A DNA stretch of 12,049 bases from Actinomycetes bacterium (GTDB lineage Bacteria; Actinomycetota; Actinomycetes; Actinomycetales; Cellulomonadaceae), in contig JAJYTJ010000115.1 of assembly GCA_021793115.1 (NCBI GenBank), positions 1 to 12,049 on the forward strand, read 5' to 3'. Under the pieces are notes generated by a model that made no database searches, had not been told where the DNA came from, and worked only from the letters and a program-made list of their open reading frames with translations. This document shows, one piece after another, positions 1 to 6,553 of this stretch (positions within the stretch are counted from its first letter, which is position 1; each line of letters starts with the position of its first letter). A program made the translations under genes and the position numbers.

Positions 1-571
1 CCAGCAGCGCGGTCCAGGCCGCGCCGGTCGGCGTGCGCACGACGAGGGCGACCGCCGCCAGCAGCGCCACGGCGACGACGATCCCCGCCAGCGCCCGCCC
101 CACCCCGACCTGCGTGGCGAAGAGCCACAGCTCGTCGCCGAACTGCGCGGAGGTCAGCGGCCGGCCCGCGACGGAGCCGTAGGTGAACACCAGCTCGGCG
201 ACGGCGAGCACGGTCCAGGCGACCGCCGCGGCGGCCACCAGGCGTGCGCCGGCGGACCATGCCGCCCGGGACCCGGCGGTGCCGCTGCGCGGCAGCACGG
301 CGGCGAGCAGCACCAGCCCGCCGGTGGTCATCGCCGCGGCGAGGCGTGTCAGGGAGGACACGACCGGCAGGCCCCAGCGCACCACGGCACCCGGGTCGCC
401 CAGCAGCACAGCGGCTGCGGCGCCGGTGAACGCCACGCCGGCGAGGGCGCCCACCACGGCGCCGGCGGCGAGCAGCGCCGGCGAACCGGTGAGCAGGTCA
501 CGCGCGCGGACCGGCACGGCACGGCCGGTGGGCCGCGGCGCCGGCGACGTCGGGGTGGCGGTCGGCGTCAT
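1..571 (-). CDS. CopD-family copper-resistance membrane protein (N-terminal part)
   Basis: Partial gene. Only the first 190 residues are in the window and the frame is open to the left edge. The product is a multi-pass membrane protein: hydrophobic segments cover roughly residues 31-58, 66-93, 108-131 and 150-178, joined by short Arg-containing loops, after a Pro/Thr-rich cytoplasmic-type N-terminus of about 25 residues. Size, composition and the position directly after copC fit the actinobacterial CopD proteins, often fused to a CtaG-like cytochrome c oxidase assembly domain and annotated as copper import or resistance. That C-terminal domain would lie outside the window, so the fusion is not shown here. 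The ATG at 571 begins 8 nt after the copC stop, so the two are almost certainly cotranscribed. The family call rests mainly on topology and neighbour, because no metal-binding motif is visible in this part. Confidence 0.72.
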   Translation of the reverse strand, partial: MTPTATPTSPAPRPTGRAVPVRARDLLTGSPALLAAGAVVGALAGVAFTGAAAAVLLGDPGAVVRWGLPVVSSLTRLAAAMTTGGLVLLAAVLPRSGTAGSRAAWSAGARLVAAAAVAWTVLAVAELVFTYGSVAGRPLTSAQFGDELWLFATQVGVGRALAGIVVAVALLAAVALVVRTPTGAAWTALL

Positions 572-579
572 GCCTGCGC

Positions 580-1326
580 CTAGGCCGCGCCGGGCGGTCC
601 GGCGTCCTCGCTGCGAGGGGTGTGCGTCCCAGCGTCCTGCGCGGCGGCCAGGCGCCGCAGGCTCCGGGCGCGCCCGAGGCGCACGACGACGAGGGCCAGC
701 ACGACGAGCGCGACGATCCCGGCGAGCACGGCCGGCCGCGTGCTCGACGCCGCAGTGGTGGCGCCCGTCTGCGCGGGTGGCACGGCGAGGACCGACGAGG
801 ACGGCGACGGCGTGGTCGGCGCCCGGGTCGCCGCGGCGGAGGACCCAGGGGCGGCACCGGTCGGGGCAGCGCTCCCCGCGTTGGCCGTCGGGGCGGTCGG
901 CGCCGCCGCCGTGGAGATGGTCGCCGCGCCGGCGCCCGTCGTCGCGCTGGTCGCCGTGAAGGTGAACGAGCCCGTCACCGGGTGCCCGTCGGCCGAGGTC
1001 ACCCGCCACTCCACGCGGTAGCCGCCCGCGGGCCGGGACGGAGCCAGCGCCTGCACCACGGTCACGCCGTCCAGCGTGGCGCTGCCCTGCGACAGCACGG
1101 CGCCGTCCGGACCGGTGACCTGCACCTGCGTGCCGAGGGCGATCGCCGGCTCGGCGAACGTCAGCACCACCCGGTCGGGAGCCGTCGCCAGGGTCGCACC
1201 GTCCGGGGGAGTCGTCCCGACGATCTCGTCGTGTGCGGCGGCGGGACTCGCGGCAAGCGTCATCGCCGCCACCGCACCCGCCAGCACGGCCAGCACGCGC
1301 CGCACGCGTCCTCTCGGCGTCGCCAT
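580..1326 (-). CDS. copC: CopC-domain copper-binding protein, membrane-anchored
   Basis: 248 residues. The N-terminus is a clear Sec signal peptide (RGRVRR, then a hydrophobic core, then ASPAAA) with likely cleavage before His32, giving a mature N-terminus beginning HDEIVGTTPPDG. In CopC proteins the N-terminal His plus an Asp-x-His pair bind Cu(II). The matching pair here is Asp113 and His115 in SADGHPVTG, so the copper site looks intact. The CopC beta-sandwich spans about residues 32-127. An Ala/Thr/Ser-rich linker follows (about 128-195), then one transmembrane helix (about 198-217) and a basic cytoplasmic tail, the usual actinobacterial layout. An upstream in-frame extension exists but is Arg/Gly-rich shadow sequence. 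The ATG at 1326 is preferred because the signal peptide starts there. The CopD-family gene follows after 8 nt. The likely role is extracytoplasmic copper binding or delivery to CopD. Confidence 0.92.
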   Translation of the reverse strand: MATPRGRVRRVLAVLAGAVAAMTLAASPAAAHDEIVGTTPPDGATLATAPDRVVLTFAEPAIALGTQVQVTGPDGAVLSQGSATLDGVTVVQALAPSRPAGGYRVEWRVTSADGHPVTGSFTFTATSATTGAGAATISTAAAPTAPTANAGSAAPTGAAPGSSAAATRAPTTPSPSSSVLAVPPAQTGATTAASSTRPAVLAGIVALVVLALVVVRLGRARSLRRLAAAQDAGTHTPRSEDAGPPGAA

Positions 1327-1345
1327 GCCCTCACCGTAGTGCGCG
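1327..1345 (-). promoter_or_regulatory. Candidate -10 box and leaderless start of copC
   Basis: On the minus strand TACGGT (1338-1333) matches the actinobacterial -10 pattern TANNNT and ends 6 nt before the copC ATG. Transcription would then begin at or next to the start codon. The GAGGG that follows is too close to the ATG to serve as a normal Shine-Dalgarno site. No convincing -35 box is seen. Confidence 0.4.
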
Positions 1346-1365
1346 GCCCCGCGCCACCCCTCGCC

Positions 1366-1468
1366 GGCGTCGCCCCGCCCCCGCCGTCGCCCACGACCCG
1401 GCGCGGTCCCGCCTGGCGTCGCCCCGCCGCCCGCACCCCGCCCGCACCCCGCCCGGCGTCGCCCGGCC
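1366..1468. repeat. Short GC-rich direct repeats in the copC/Rieske divergent intergenic region
   Basis: GGCGTCGCCCCGCC occurs exactly at 1366-1379 and 1415-1428, and with one mismatch at 1455-1468. Two perfect adjacent copies of CCCGCACCCCG lie at 1430-1440 and 1441-1451. The region between the two divergent genes is otherwise without a credible coding frame. The repeats may simply be low-complexity drift. Confidence 0.6.
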
Positions 1469-1534
1469 CGCACACCGGCCCCCCCACCGGAGAGCGCACC
1501 CGCCGCTCGCCTCGCCGCGACCGCGGTCCCGGGT

Positions 1535-1562
1535 TAGCGTCCCCTCACGACGAGTCGTGGAG
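1535..1562 (+). promoter_or_regulatory. Rieske gene promoter -10 box, dyad and ribosome binding site
   Basis: TAGCGT at 1535-1540 fits the TANNNT -10 pattern, placing the start of transcription near 1547. A dyad CACGAC-GA-GTCGTG follows at 1546-1559, and the ribosome binding site GGAGG-like element (about 1559-1563) abuts it, 5-6 nt before the ATG at 1568. The dyad would sit at the start of the mRNA, so it could be an operator or a hairpin limiting access to the ribosome site. No good -35 is visible. Confidence 0.45.
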
Positions 1563-1567
1563 GTGCC

Positions 1568-1993
1568 ATGGGGACGGTCCCGACGAGGCGCGAGGTGATG
1601 GCCGGCGCGGGCCTGCTGGCAGGCGTGGGCGTGCTCGCCGCGTGCGGCGTCGGCTCGTCGGGCAGCGGGAACGGCGGCCACGCCCCCGGCGGGCAGAGCA
1701 CCGGTCCGCTCGTCGCGCTGTCCGCGGTCCCGGTCGGCGGCGCGGCCTCGGCGACGTTCGACGGCCAGCCGATCCTCGTCACGCAGGCGAAGGCCGGCAC
1801 CATCGTCGGGCTCTCCGCCATCTGCACCCACCAGGGCTGCACCGTGCTGCCGCACGGCGACCGGCTGCTGTGCCCGTGCCACGGCTCCGTCTACGCGCTC
1901 GACGGTTCCAACGTCAGCGGTCCGGCGCCGTCGCCGCTGCCACCCGTGCCGGTGCACGTGGTGGGCGGCGAGGTGCTCGCCGGGGCGGGCTGA
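1568..1993 (+). CDS. Tat-exported Rieske [2Fe-2S] lipoprotein
   Basis: 141 residues. The N-terminus combines a twin-arginine motif (TRREVM, Arg7-Arg8), a hydrophobic stretch and a lipobox LAAC with the lipidation Cys at 26, so the protein should be exported folded by Tat and anchored on the outer face of the membrane. A Gly/Ser linker (about 27-45) leads to a compact Rieske domain. Cluster-binding box 1 is CTHQGC (Cys86, His88) and box 2 is CPCHG (Cys102, His105). Cys91 and Cys104 are the pair that forms a disulfide in high-potential Rieske proteins, so all key residues are present. The single lipid anchor and small size differ from QcrA of the bc1 complex, and no cytochrome b or c1 gene is nearby. 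The electron partner is unknown. The membrane-protein gene 3 nt downstream is the obvious candidate partner. The start is fixed by the GGAGG site upstream. Confidence 0.93.
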   Translation: MGTVPTRREVMAGAGLLAGVGVLAACGVGSSGSGNGGHAPGGQSTGPLVALSAVPVGGAASATFDGQPILVTQAKAGTIVGLSAICTHQGCTVLPHGDRLLCPCHGSVYALDGSNVSGPAPSPLPPVPVHVVGGEVLAGAG

Positions 1994-1996
1994 GCC

Positions 1997-2425
1997 GTGC
2001 CACGGGCCGCGGGCCGCACCGCCGCCGGAGCGACCGGGCGCCGCACCGCGTGGGGTCTGCGCGTGGTGCTCGCGGCGTGCGTCGTGGTCTCCGGTGTCGT
2101 GCACTACCAGCGGTGGAGCGCCGGGATGCGGTACATCGACGTCGTCGGCCCGGCGTTCCTCGTCAACGCGGTCGCCGGCGTGGTGATCGGCGTGCTGCTC
2201 CTCGTCTGGCGCCACTGGATCCCGTTGTTCCTGGCGTTCGGCTTCGGCGCCGCGACGCTGGCCGCCTTCGTCGTCGCGACGAGCCCGCTGGGCCTGTTCG
2301 GCGTGCACTCGCGCTGGCAGGGGACGGCCGAGTGGACGAGCGCCGTCACCGAGGCGGTGGCCATCGTGCTGGGAGTCTCGGCGCTGGTCGCCGAGCGCAG
2401 ACGAGCCACGCCGACGGGTCCCTAG
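1997..2425 (+). CDS. Four-helix integral membrane protein of unknown function
   Basis: 142 residues, starting at a GTG only 3 nt after the Rieske stop, so translational coupling is likely. After a basic N-terminus there are four predicted helices at about residues 20-38, 49-70, 72-93 and 115-134, and a basic C-terminal end. Notable residues are HYQRW at the end of helix 1, followed by a short loop with an MRYIDVVGPAFLVNAVAG stretch that recalls an actinobacterial family of small membrane proteins I cannot name. The conserved-looking His and the Rieske neighbour make a membrane redox role possible, but nothing proves it. A later in-frame ATG (in GMRYID) would remove helix 1 and is unlikely to be the start. 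Confidence 0.82.
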   Translation: MPRAAGRTAAGATGRRTAWGLRVVLAACVVVSGVVHYQRWSAGMRYIDVVGPAFLVNAVAGVVIGVLLLVWRHWIPLFLAFGFGAATLAAFVVATSPLGLFGVHSRWQGTAEWTSAVTEAVAIVLGVSALVAERRRATPTGP

Positions 2426-2482
2426 CGCCTGGGTCGGGATCGCGGGGCGAGGGTCGGACCCGTCAGCGCGACGGGCAGAGCC

Positions 2483-2585
2483 GCCGGGGCACCGGGGCGA
2501 GCCGCCAGGCACCGGACGGACTCGCCGGGGTACCGGGGTGAGCCGCCAGGCACCAGACGGACTCGCCGGGGCACCAGACGGACTC
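2483..2585. repeat. 41-bp tandem repeat, two and a half copies
   Basis: Copy 1 spans 2483-2523 and copy 2 spans 2524-2564. They differ at only three of 41 positions, all transitions. Copy 3 (2565-2585) keeps the first 10 and last 11 bases of the unit, with the middle 20 bp missing. The unit begins GCCGGGG and ends GACGGACTC. The period is not a multiple of three, so it does not encode a repeated peptide in one frame. It lies between convergent genes. Function is unknown. Confidence 0.9.
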
Positions 2586-2712
2586 GCCGCCTCGGAGACG
2601 ACGAGCACCACGACGCCCCCCGATCGTTCCCCACGCCGCTGGGCGCCCTCCCGCGCGGAATGCCGCACCCAGCATCGCGCCAGGGCGCCCTCGCCTCGAC
2701 CACCCCCGGCGT

Positions 2713-2728
2713 GGGCGCCGCGGCGCCC
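2713..2728. terminator. Perfect 16-bp GC palindrome between convergent genes
   Basis: GGGCGCCGCGGCGCCC is identical to its own reverse complement and could fold as a 6-bp stem with a CGCG loop in RNA from either strand. Together with the next hairpin it may serve as a bidirectional terminator. There is no T-tract on either side, so the assignment is tentative. Confidence 0.4.
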
Positions 2729-2748
2729 GGACGCAGAGAGTGCGGCCG

Positions 2749-2766
2749 CCGGGCGGTGACGCCCGG
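2749..2766 (-). terminator. Hairpin downstream of the dehydrogenase operon
   Basis: CCGGGCG (2749-2755) pairs with CGCCCGG (2760-2766) across a four-base loop, GTGA on the plus strand and TCAC on the minus strand. It lies about 32 nt past the stop of the E2 gene, as a 7-bp all-GC stem. High-GC actinomycetes often use such stems without a T-tract, so this is the best candidate terminator for the operon. Confidence 0.5.
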
Positions 2767-2798
2767 ACGGTGGGGCCGGTGACGCTCGGGCGGATCGG

Positions 2799-4325
2799 TC
2801 AGCCCCAGACGAGCCCCTGCGACGGGTCCTGCAGGACGGCGGCGATGTCGGCCAGCACGCGCGATCCCAGCTCGCCGTCCACCAGCCGATGGTCGAACGA
2901 GAGCGCCAGCTGCGTCACGTGCCGCGGCTTGATCTTGCCCTTGTGGATCCAGGGCTGCAGCCGGATGGCGCCGAACGCCAGGATCGCCGCCTCGCCAGGG
3001 TTGAGGATCGGCGTGCCGGTGTCGATGCCGAACACCCCGACGTTGGTGATCGTGATCGTCCCGTCCGCGGTCTCGGCCGGGCTCGTCCTGCCCGACCGCG
3101 CGCTGGCCGTCAGCTCGGCGAGCCCGCGCGCCAGCCCCAGCAACGAGAGCCGGTGGGCGTCCTTGACGTTGGGCACCACGAGGCCCCGCGGCGTCGCGGC
3201 CGCGATCCCGAGGTTGACGTAGTGCTTGTAGACGATCTCCTGCGTGTCCTCGTCCCACGAGGCGTTGACCTCCGGGTGTCGCCGCACCGCGAGCAGCAGC
3301 GCCTTCGCGGTGATGAGCAACGGGGTGACGCGCACGTCGGCGAACTCCCGGTCGGCGCGCAGCTTCTCGACGAGCTTCATGGTCCGTGTGACGTCGACCG
3401 TGTGGAACACCGTGACGTGCGGCGCCGTGAACGCGCTGGTCACCATCGCCTCCGCGGTGCGCTTGCGCACCGAGCGGACCGGGACGCGGGTCTGCCGACC
3501 ATCGGCCGAGACCGTGCCGCTCGCGAGCCATGGCCGGTCGTCCTCGGGGTAGGTGGCCAGCTCCCGTGCCTGCGCACGGGCGGCGTGCGCGAGGACGTCC
3601 TCCCTGGTCACGATGCCGCCGGGCCCGGTTGCAGCCACCACGTCGAGGTCGACGCCGAGGTCTCGCGCCAGCTTGCGCACCGGTGGTTTGGCCAGGGCGT
3701 GCCCGGTGCCGGCCGGGGCCGCGCCGGCGCGTGCGGCCGACGAGACCGCAGCGGTCGGGGTGGCCGGCGACGTACCGACCGCAGAGCCGGACGACACGGC
3801 CGACGAGGCCGAGCCGGACGACGAGGCCGACGAACCGGGCCCGGTCGAACGTGCCGGGGCCGCCGTCGCGGTGACTCCGGACGTGGCCACGGCAGCTGCG
3901 GTGGCCCGCGGCCGTCGCGAGGCGGCCGCGCCCCCGGTCCCGTACCCGACGAGCACGGCTCCGCCTGCTCCCTCGTCGGCCCCCTCGTCAGCCCTCTCCA
4001 GCGCCCCCCCACCCGGGACGTCCGAGCGATGGTCAGCCCCGCGTGTCGAAGGCTCGGACGCTGCGGGAGGGGGGCCGGTGGGGTCGGTGTCGATCTCGAC
4101 GATGGGCGTGCCGACCGGGACCGTGTCGCCGGGGGTGGCGAGCAGCTGCGTCACCACGCCGGCCCACGGCGAGGGCAGCTCGACGAGCGACTTCGCCGTC
4201 TCGATCTCCACCAGCACCTGGTTGACCGCGACGGCGTCGCCGGGCGCGACGTGCCACTCGACGATCTCGGCCTCGGTCAGGCCTTCGCCCGCGTCGGGCA
4301 GGAGGAACTGCTGCATCACCGGCAT
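2799..4325 (-). CDS. pdhC: 2-oxoacid dehydrogenase E2 (dihydrolipoamide acyltransferase)
   Basis: 508 residues. This is the core of the complex, transferring the acyl group from lipoyl-lysine to CoA. An N-terminal lipoyl domain (about 4-80) carries the lipoylation site Lys45 in EIETAKSLVELPSP. A long, low-complexity Ala/Ser/Thr/Gly linker (about 83-203) follows, then the peripheral subunit-binding domain (about 206-247, PPVRKLARDLGVDL...GIVTREDVL). The catalytic domain (about 285-508) ends with the acyltransferase motif DHRLVDG, with His479 and Asp483 as catalytic residues. There is a single lipoyl domain, as in BkdC-type E2s; actinobacterial E2s of the main pyruvate and oxoglutarate complexes often have more. 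The ATG at 4325 is 3 nt past the E1-beta stop. A second ATG (Met4) is also possible. Substrate specificity cannot be read from E2 alone; bkdC is an equally valid name. Confidence 0.94.
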   Translation of the reverse strand: MPVMQQFLLPDAGEGLTEAEIVEWHVAPGDAVAVNQVLVEIETAKSLVELPSPWAGVVTQLLATPGDTVPVGTPIVEIDTDPTGPPPAASEPSTRGADHRSDVPGGGALERADEGADEGAGGAVLVGYGTGGAAASRRPRATAAAVATSGVTATAAPARSTGPGSSASSSGSASSAVSSGSAVGTSPATPTAAVSSAARAGAAPAGTGHALAKPPVRKLARDLGVDLDVVAATGPGGIVTREDVLAHAARAQARELATYPEDDRPWLASGTVSADGRQTRVPVRSVRKRTAEAMVTSAFTAPHVTVFHTVDVTRTMKLVEKLRADREFADVRVTPLLITAKALLLAVRRHPEVNASWDEDTQEIVYKHYVNLGIAAATPRGLVVPNVKDAHRLSLLGLARGLAELTASARSGRTSPAETADGTITITNVGVFGIDTGTPILNPGEAAILAFGAIRLQPWIHKGKIKPRHVTQLALSFDHRLVDGELGSRVLADIAAVLQDPSQGLVWG

Positions 4326-4328
4326 CTC

Positions 4329-5396
4329 TCAGAACCCCATCGCCCGGTCGACCGCGTCGAGCACGCGGTCGAGGCTCGGCAGGTAGTCGTGCTCGCGCTT
4401 GGCCACCGGGTACGGCACGTGGAACCCGCCGACGCGGAGCACGGGTGCCTCCAGGTGGTAGAAGCACTCCTCCGTCAGGCGCGCCGCGACCTCGGCGCCG
4501 GCGCCGTAGAGCACGGGCGCCTCGTGCACGACGACGCACCGGCGGGTCTTGCGCACCGAGGCCGCCACCGTCGGCAGGTCCAGCGGCGAGAGCGCGCGCA
4601 GGTCGACCACCTCGAGCGAGGTGCCGGCCTGGGCCGCGGACTCCGCCGCCGCCAGCGCCGTGGCGACCGTGGGCCCGTACGCCACGAGGGTGGCGTCGGT
4701 GCCCGCGCGCACCACGCGCGCGGTGTCGAGGATCGCCGCGTCGGCCGCCGGCCGTGCGCCCGGACCGGCGGCCCCCGCCGGCTCGTCGGGCCCGAGGTCG
4801 ACCTCGCCCTTGTCCCAGTAGCGGACCTTGGGCTCGAAGAAGATGACGGGGTCCGGCGACGCGATCGCCGCGCGGATCATCGTGTACGCGTCGGCGGGCG
4901 ACGAGGGCGAGACCACGCGCAGCCCGGGGGTGTGCGCGAACAGGACCTCGGGCGACTCGCTGTGGTGCTCCACCGCGCCGATGCCGCCCGCGTAGGGGAT
5001 GCGGATGACCACCGGCACCGTCAGCTGCCCCCGCGACCGGTAGTGCATCTTGGCCAGCTGGGTGGTGATCTGGTTGAACGCGGGGAAGACGAACCCGTCG
5101 AACTGGATCTCGACGACGGGCCGGTAGCCCCGCAGCGCCAGGCCGATGGCCGTGCCGACGATGCCGGACTCGGCCAGCGGCGTGTCGACCACGCGGGCGG
5201 AGCCGAACTCGGCGTGCAGCCCGTCGGTGACCCGGAAGACCCCGCCGAGCCGGCCGACGTCCTCGCCCATGACCATCACGGTGGGGTCGTCGACCATGGC
5301 CCGGCGCAGGCCGGCGGTGATCGCCTTCGCGAACGTCATTCGCTGGACACCGCCGACGGGGGCGGGAGTCGCAGGCCGGGTCTCGGTCGTCGTCAT
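4329..5396 (-). CDS. pdhB: 2-oxoacid dehydrogenase E1-beta subunit
   Basis: 355 residues, the usual length for the beta chain of heterotetrameric E1. With the alpha chain it binds thiamine diphosphate, decarboxylates the 2-oxoacid and acylates the E2 lipoyl group. Recognisable conserved blocks are MGEDVGRLGGVFRVTDGL (about 43-60), the PLAESGIVG segment, where Glu76 corresponds to the glutamate that activates the cofactor, EIQFDGFVFPAFNQI (about 96-110) and EHHSESPE (about 143-150). The C-terminal transketolase-like domain begins around residue 220. The start codon overlaps the stop of the alpha gene as ATGA, tight coupling that supports this start despite the 19-residue Thr/Pro-rich extension before Met20. 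It is likely branched-chain (bkdB-like) or pyruvate-specific. Confidence 0.94.
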   Translation of the reverse strand: MTTTETRPATPAPVGGVQRMTFAKAITAGLRRAMVDDPTVMVMGEDVGRLGGVFRVTDGLHAEFGSARVVDTPLAESGIVGTAIGLALRGYRPVVEIQFDGFVFPAFNQITTQLAKMHYRSRGQLTVPVVIRIPYAGGIGAVEHHSESPEVLFAHTPGLRVVSPSSPADAYTMIRAAIASPDPVIFFEPKVRYWDKGEVDLGPDEPAGAAGPGARPAADAAILDTARVVRAGTDATLVAYGPTVATALAAAESAAQAGTSLEVVDLRALSPLDLPTVAASVRKTRRCVVVHEAPVLYGAGAEVAARLTEECFYHLEAPVLRVGGFHVPYPVAKREHDYLPSLDRVLDAVDRAMGF

Positions 5397-6523
5397 CGCG
5401 CGCTCCCCTCGAACGAGGCCTCATAGGCCTCGAACCACTGCCGTTCCGTCTCGACCACCGCGTGCGGGGTCGCGTACACGTGCTCGAACATCCGGCCGGC
5501 CGCCGGCCGGCCCATCGCGCGCACCTCGGTGCGCAGCCGCTCGCCGAAGGCGTCAGCCTCGTCGGCCAGCCGGGCCTGGACGTCCTCCGGCAGCTCACCC
5601 AGGCGCTCGAGGTAGGCACGGAGCCGGTCGATCGGGTCGCGCTGCCGCCAGTGCTGCTCCTCCTCGGAGGAGCGGTAGCGGCTGGGGTCGTCGGACGTCG
5701 TGTGCGCACCCATGCGGTAGGTGAGCGCTTCGACGAACGTGGGGCCGCCGCCGGAGCGAGCCCGCTCGAGCGCGGCCGCCGTCACCGCGTAGACGGCGAG
5801 CACGTCGTTGCCGTCCACCCGCACGGACGGGATGCCGAACCCCGGGGCGCGGTTGGCGATCGGAGCGATCGCCTGGCTGGTGGTCGGCTCGCTGATGGCC
5901 CACTGGTTGTTCTGGCAGAACAGCACCACCGGCGCCTGGTTGACCGCCGCGAAGACCAGGGCCTCGTTGACGTCGCCCTGGCTCGTCGAGCCGTCGCCGA
6001 AGTAGGTGAGGACGGCCGTGTCCCGGGCCGGGTCGCCCGTGCCGACGAGCCCGTCGCGCTGCACGCCCATCGCGTACCCGGTGGCGTGCAGCGGGTGGGC
6101 GCCGACGACGAGCGTGTACAGGTGGAAGCCGTGGGCCACCGGGTCCCAGCCGCCGTGCTCGACACCACGGAACAGCCGCAGCACGTCGACGAGGTCGACG
6201 CCGCGCACCAGCGCGGCACCGTGCTCGCGGTAGGAGGGGAACACGTGGTCCTGCGGGGCCAGCGCGTACGCCGAGCCGATCTGCGCGGCCTCCTGGCCGA
6301 GCGCCTGGGCGAACAGCGCCAGCTCGCCCTGCCGCTGCAGCGCGGTGGCCTCGACGTCGAACCGGCGGGCCAGCACCATGTCGCGGTACATGCCGCGCAG
6401 CGTCTCGGGGGTGAGGCGGTCCGCGTGCTCGTCGTACGCGGCGGAGGCGACGCGCTCGCCCGCGGGGGTGAGCAGGCGGATCAGGCCGTCCTCGGAGAGG
6501 GGGCCGAGCGTGGAGTCGGTCAC
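5393..6523 (-). CDS. pdhA: 2-oxoacid dehydrogenase E1-alpha subunit, BkdA/PdhA type
   Basis: 376 residues. The thiamine diphosphate motif runs from GDG (176-178) to NN (205-206), the standard spacing, ending QNNQWAIS. Other family blocks are ALQRQGELALFAQALGQEAAQIGSA, YREHG, LHATGYAMG and YRMGAHTTSDDPSRYR, the active-site loop region. From memory, many of these match Mycobacterium tuberculosis Rv2497c almost word for word; that protein was first called PdhA and later assigned to branched-chain 2-oxoacid dehydrogenase. Because actinobacteria generally oxidise pyruvate with the unrelated single-chain AceE, a branched-chain role is more likely here, supplying isobutyryl-, isovaleryl- and 2-methylbutyryl-CoA. 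Start: GTG at 6523, with AAGGAG 6 nt upstream. It is first gene of the operon and is preceded by a striking symmetric operator. Annotation pipelines usually name it pyruvate dehydrogenase E1 alpha. Confidence 0.94.
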   Translation of the reverse strand: MTDSTLGPLSEDGLIRLLTPAGERVASAAYDEHADRLTPETLRGMYRDMVLARRFDVEATALQRQGELALFAQALGQEAAQIGSAYALAPQDHVFPSYREHGAALVRGVDLVDVLRLFRGVEHGGWDPVAHGFHLYTLVVGAHPLHATGYAMGVQRDGLVGTGDPARDTAVLTYFGDGSTSQGDVNEALVFAAVNQAPVVLFCQNNQWAISEPTTSQAIAPIANRAPGFGIPSVRVDGNDVLAVYAVTAAALERARSGGGPTFVEALTYRMGAHTTSDDPSRYRSSEEEQHWRQRDPIDRLRAYLERLGELPEDVQARLADEADAFGERLRTEVRAMGRPAAGRMFEHVYATPHAVVETERQWFEAYEASFEGSAR

Positions 6524-6529
6524 GTGCTG

Positions 6530-6536
6530 CTCCTTC
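6530..6536 (-). promoter_or_regulatory. Ribosome binding site of the E1-alpha gene
   Basis: On the minus strand GGAAGGAG lies 6 nt before the GTG at 6523. It is the strongest Shine-Dalgarno match in the window and decides the GTG start. Confidence 0.75.
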
Positions 6537-6553
6537 CGGCCGACCGAGCGCCG

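Larger units (their letters stand above)
2426..2798. other. Gene-free convergent intergenic region
   Basis: This stretch separates the plus-strand membrane-protein gene from the minus-strand E2 gene, which converge on it. Open frames exist on both strands, but they carry no start context or recognisable protein and change frame through the tandem repeat. It holds a 41-bp tandem repeat (2483-2585), a perfect 16-bp palindrome (2713-2728) and a GTGA-loop hairpin (2749-2766), each listed separately. Confidence 0.7.

Noticed and set aside
622..2541. 639-residue plus-strand open frame
   Set aside because: It runs antisense to copC and out of frame through the Rieske gene, and its translation is Arg/Gly/Pro-rich shadow sequence typical of GC-rich DNA.
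2483..2585. CRISPR-like array
   Set aside because: The units are directly adjacent with no spacers and no cas genes.
2422..2799. Minus-strand frames through the convergent gap, with a repeated GESVWC-type peptide
   Set aside because: The repeat period of 41 bp shifts the frame between copies, there is no start context, and one frame overlaps the E2 gene antisense or out of frame.
2889..5426. 845-residue plus-strand open frame
   Set aside because: It lies opposite the E2 and E1-beta genes, which have full sets of family motifs. The product is Arg/Asp/Gly/His-rich with no domain.
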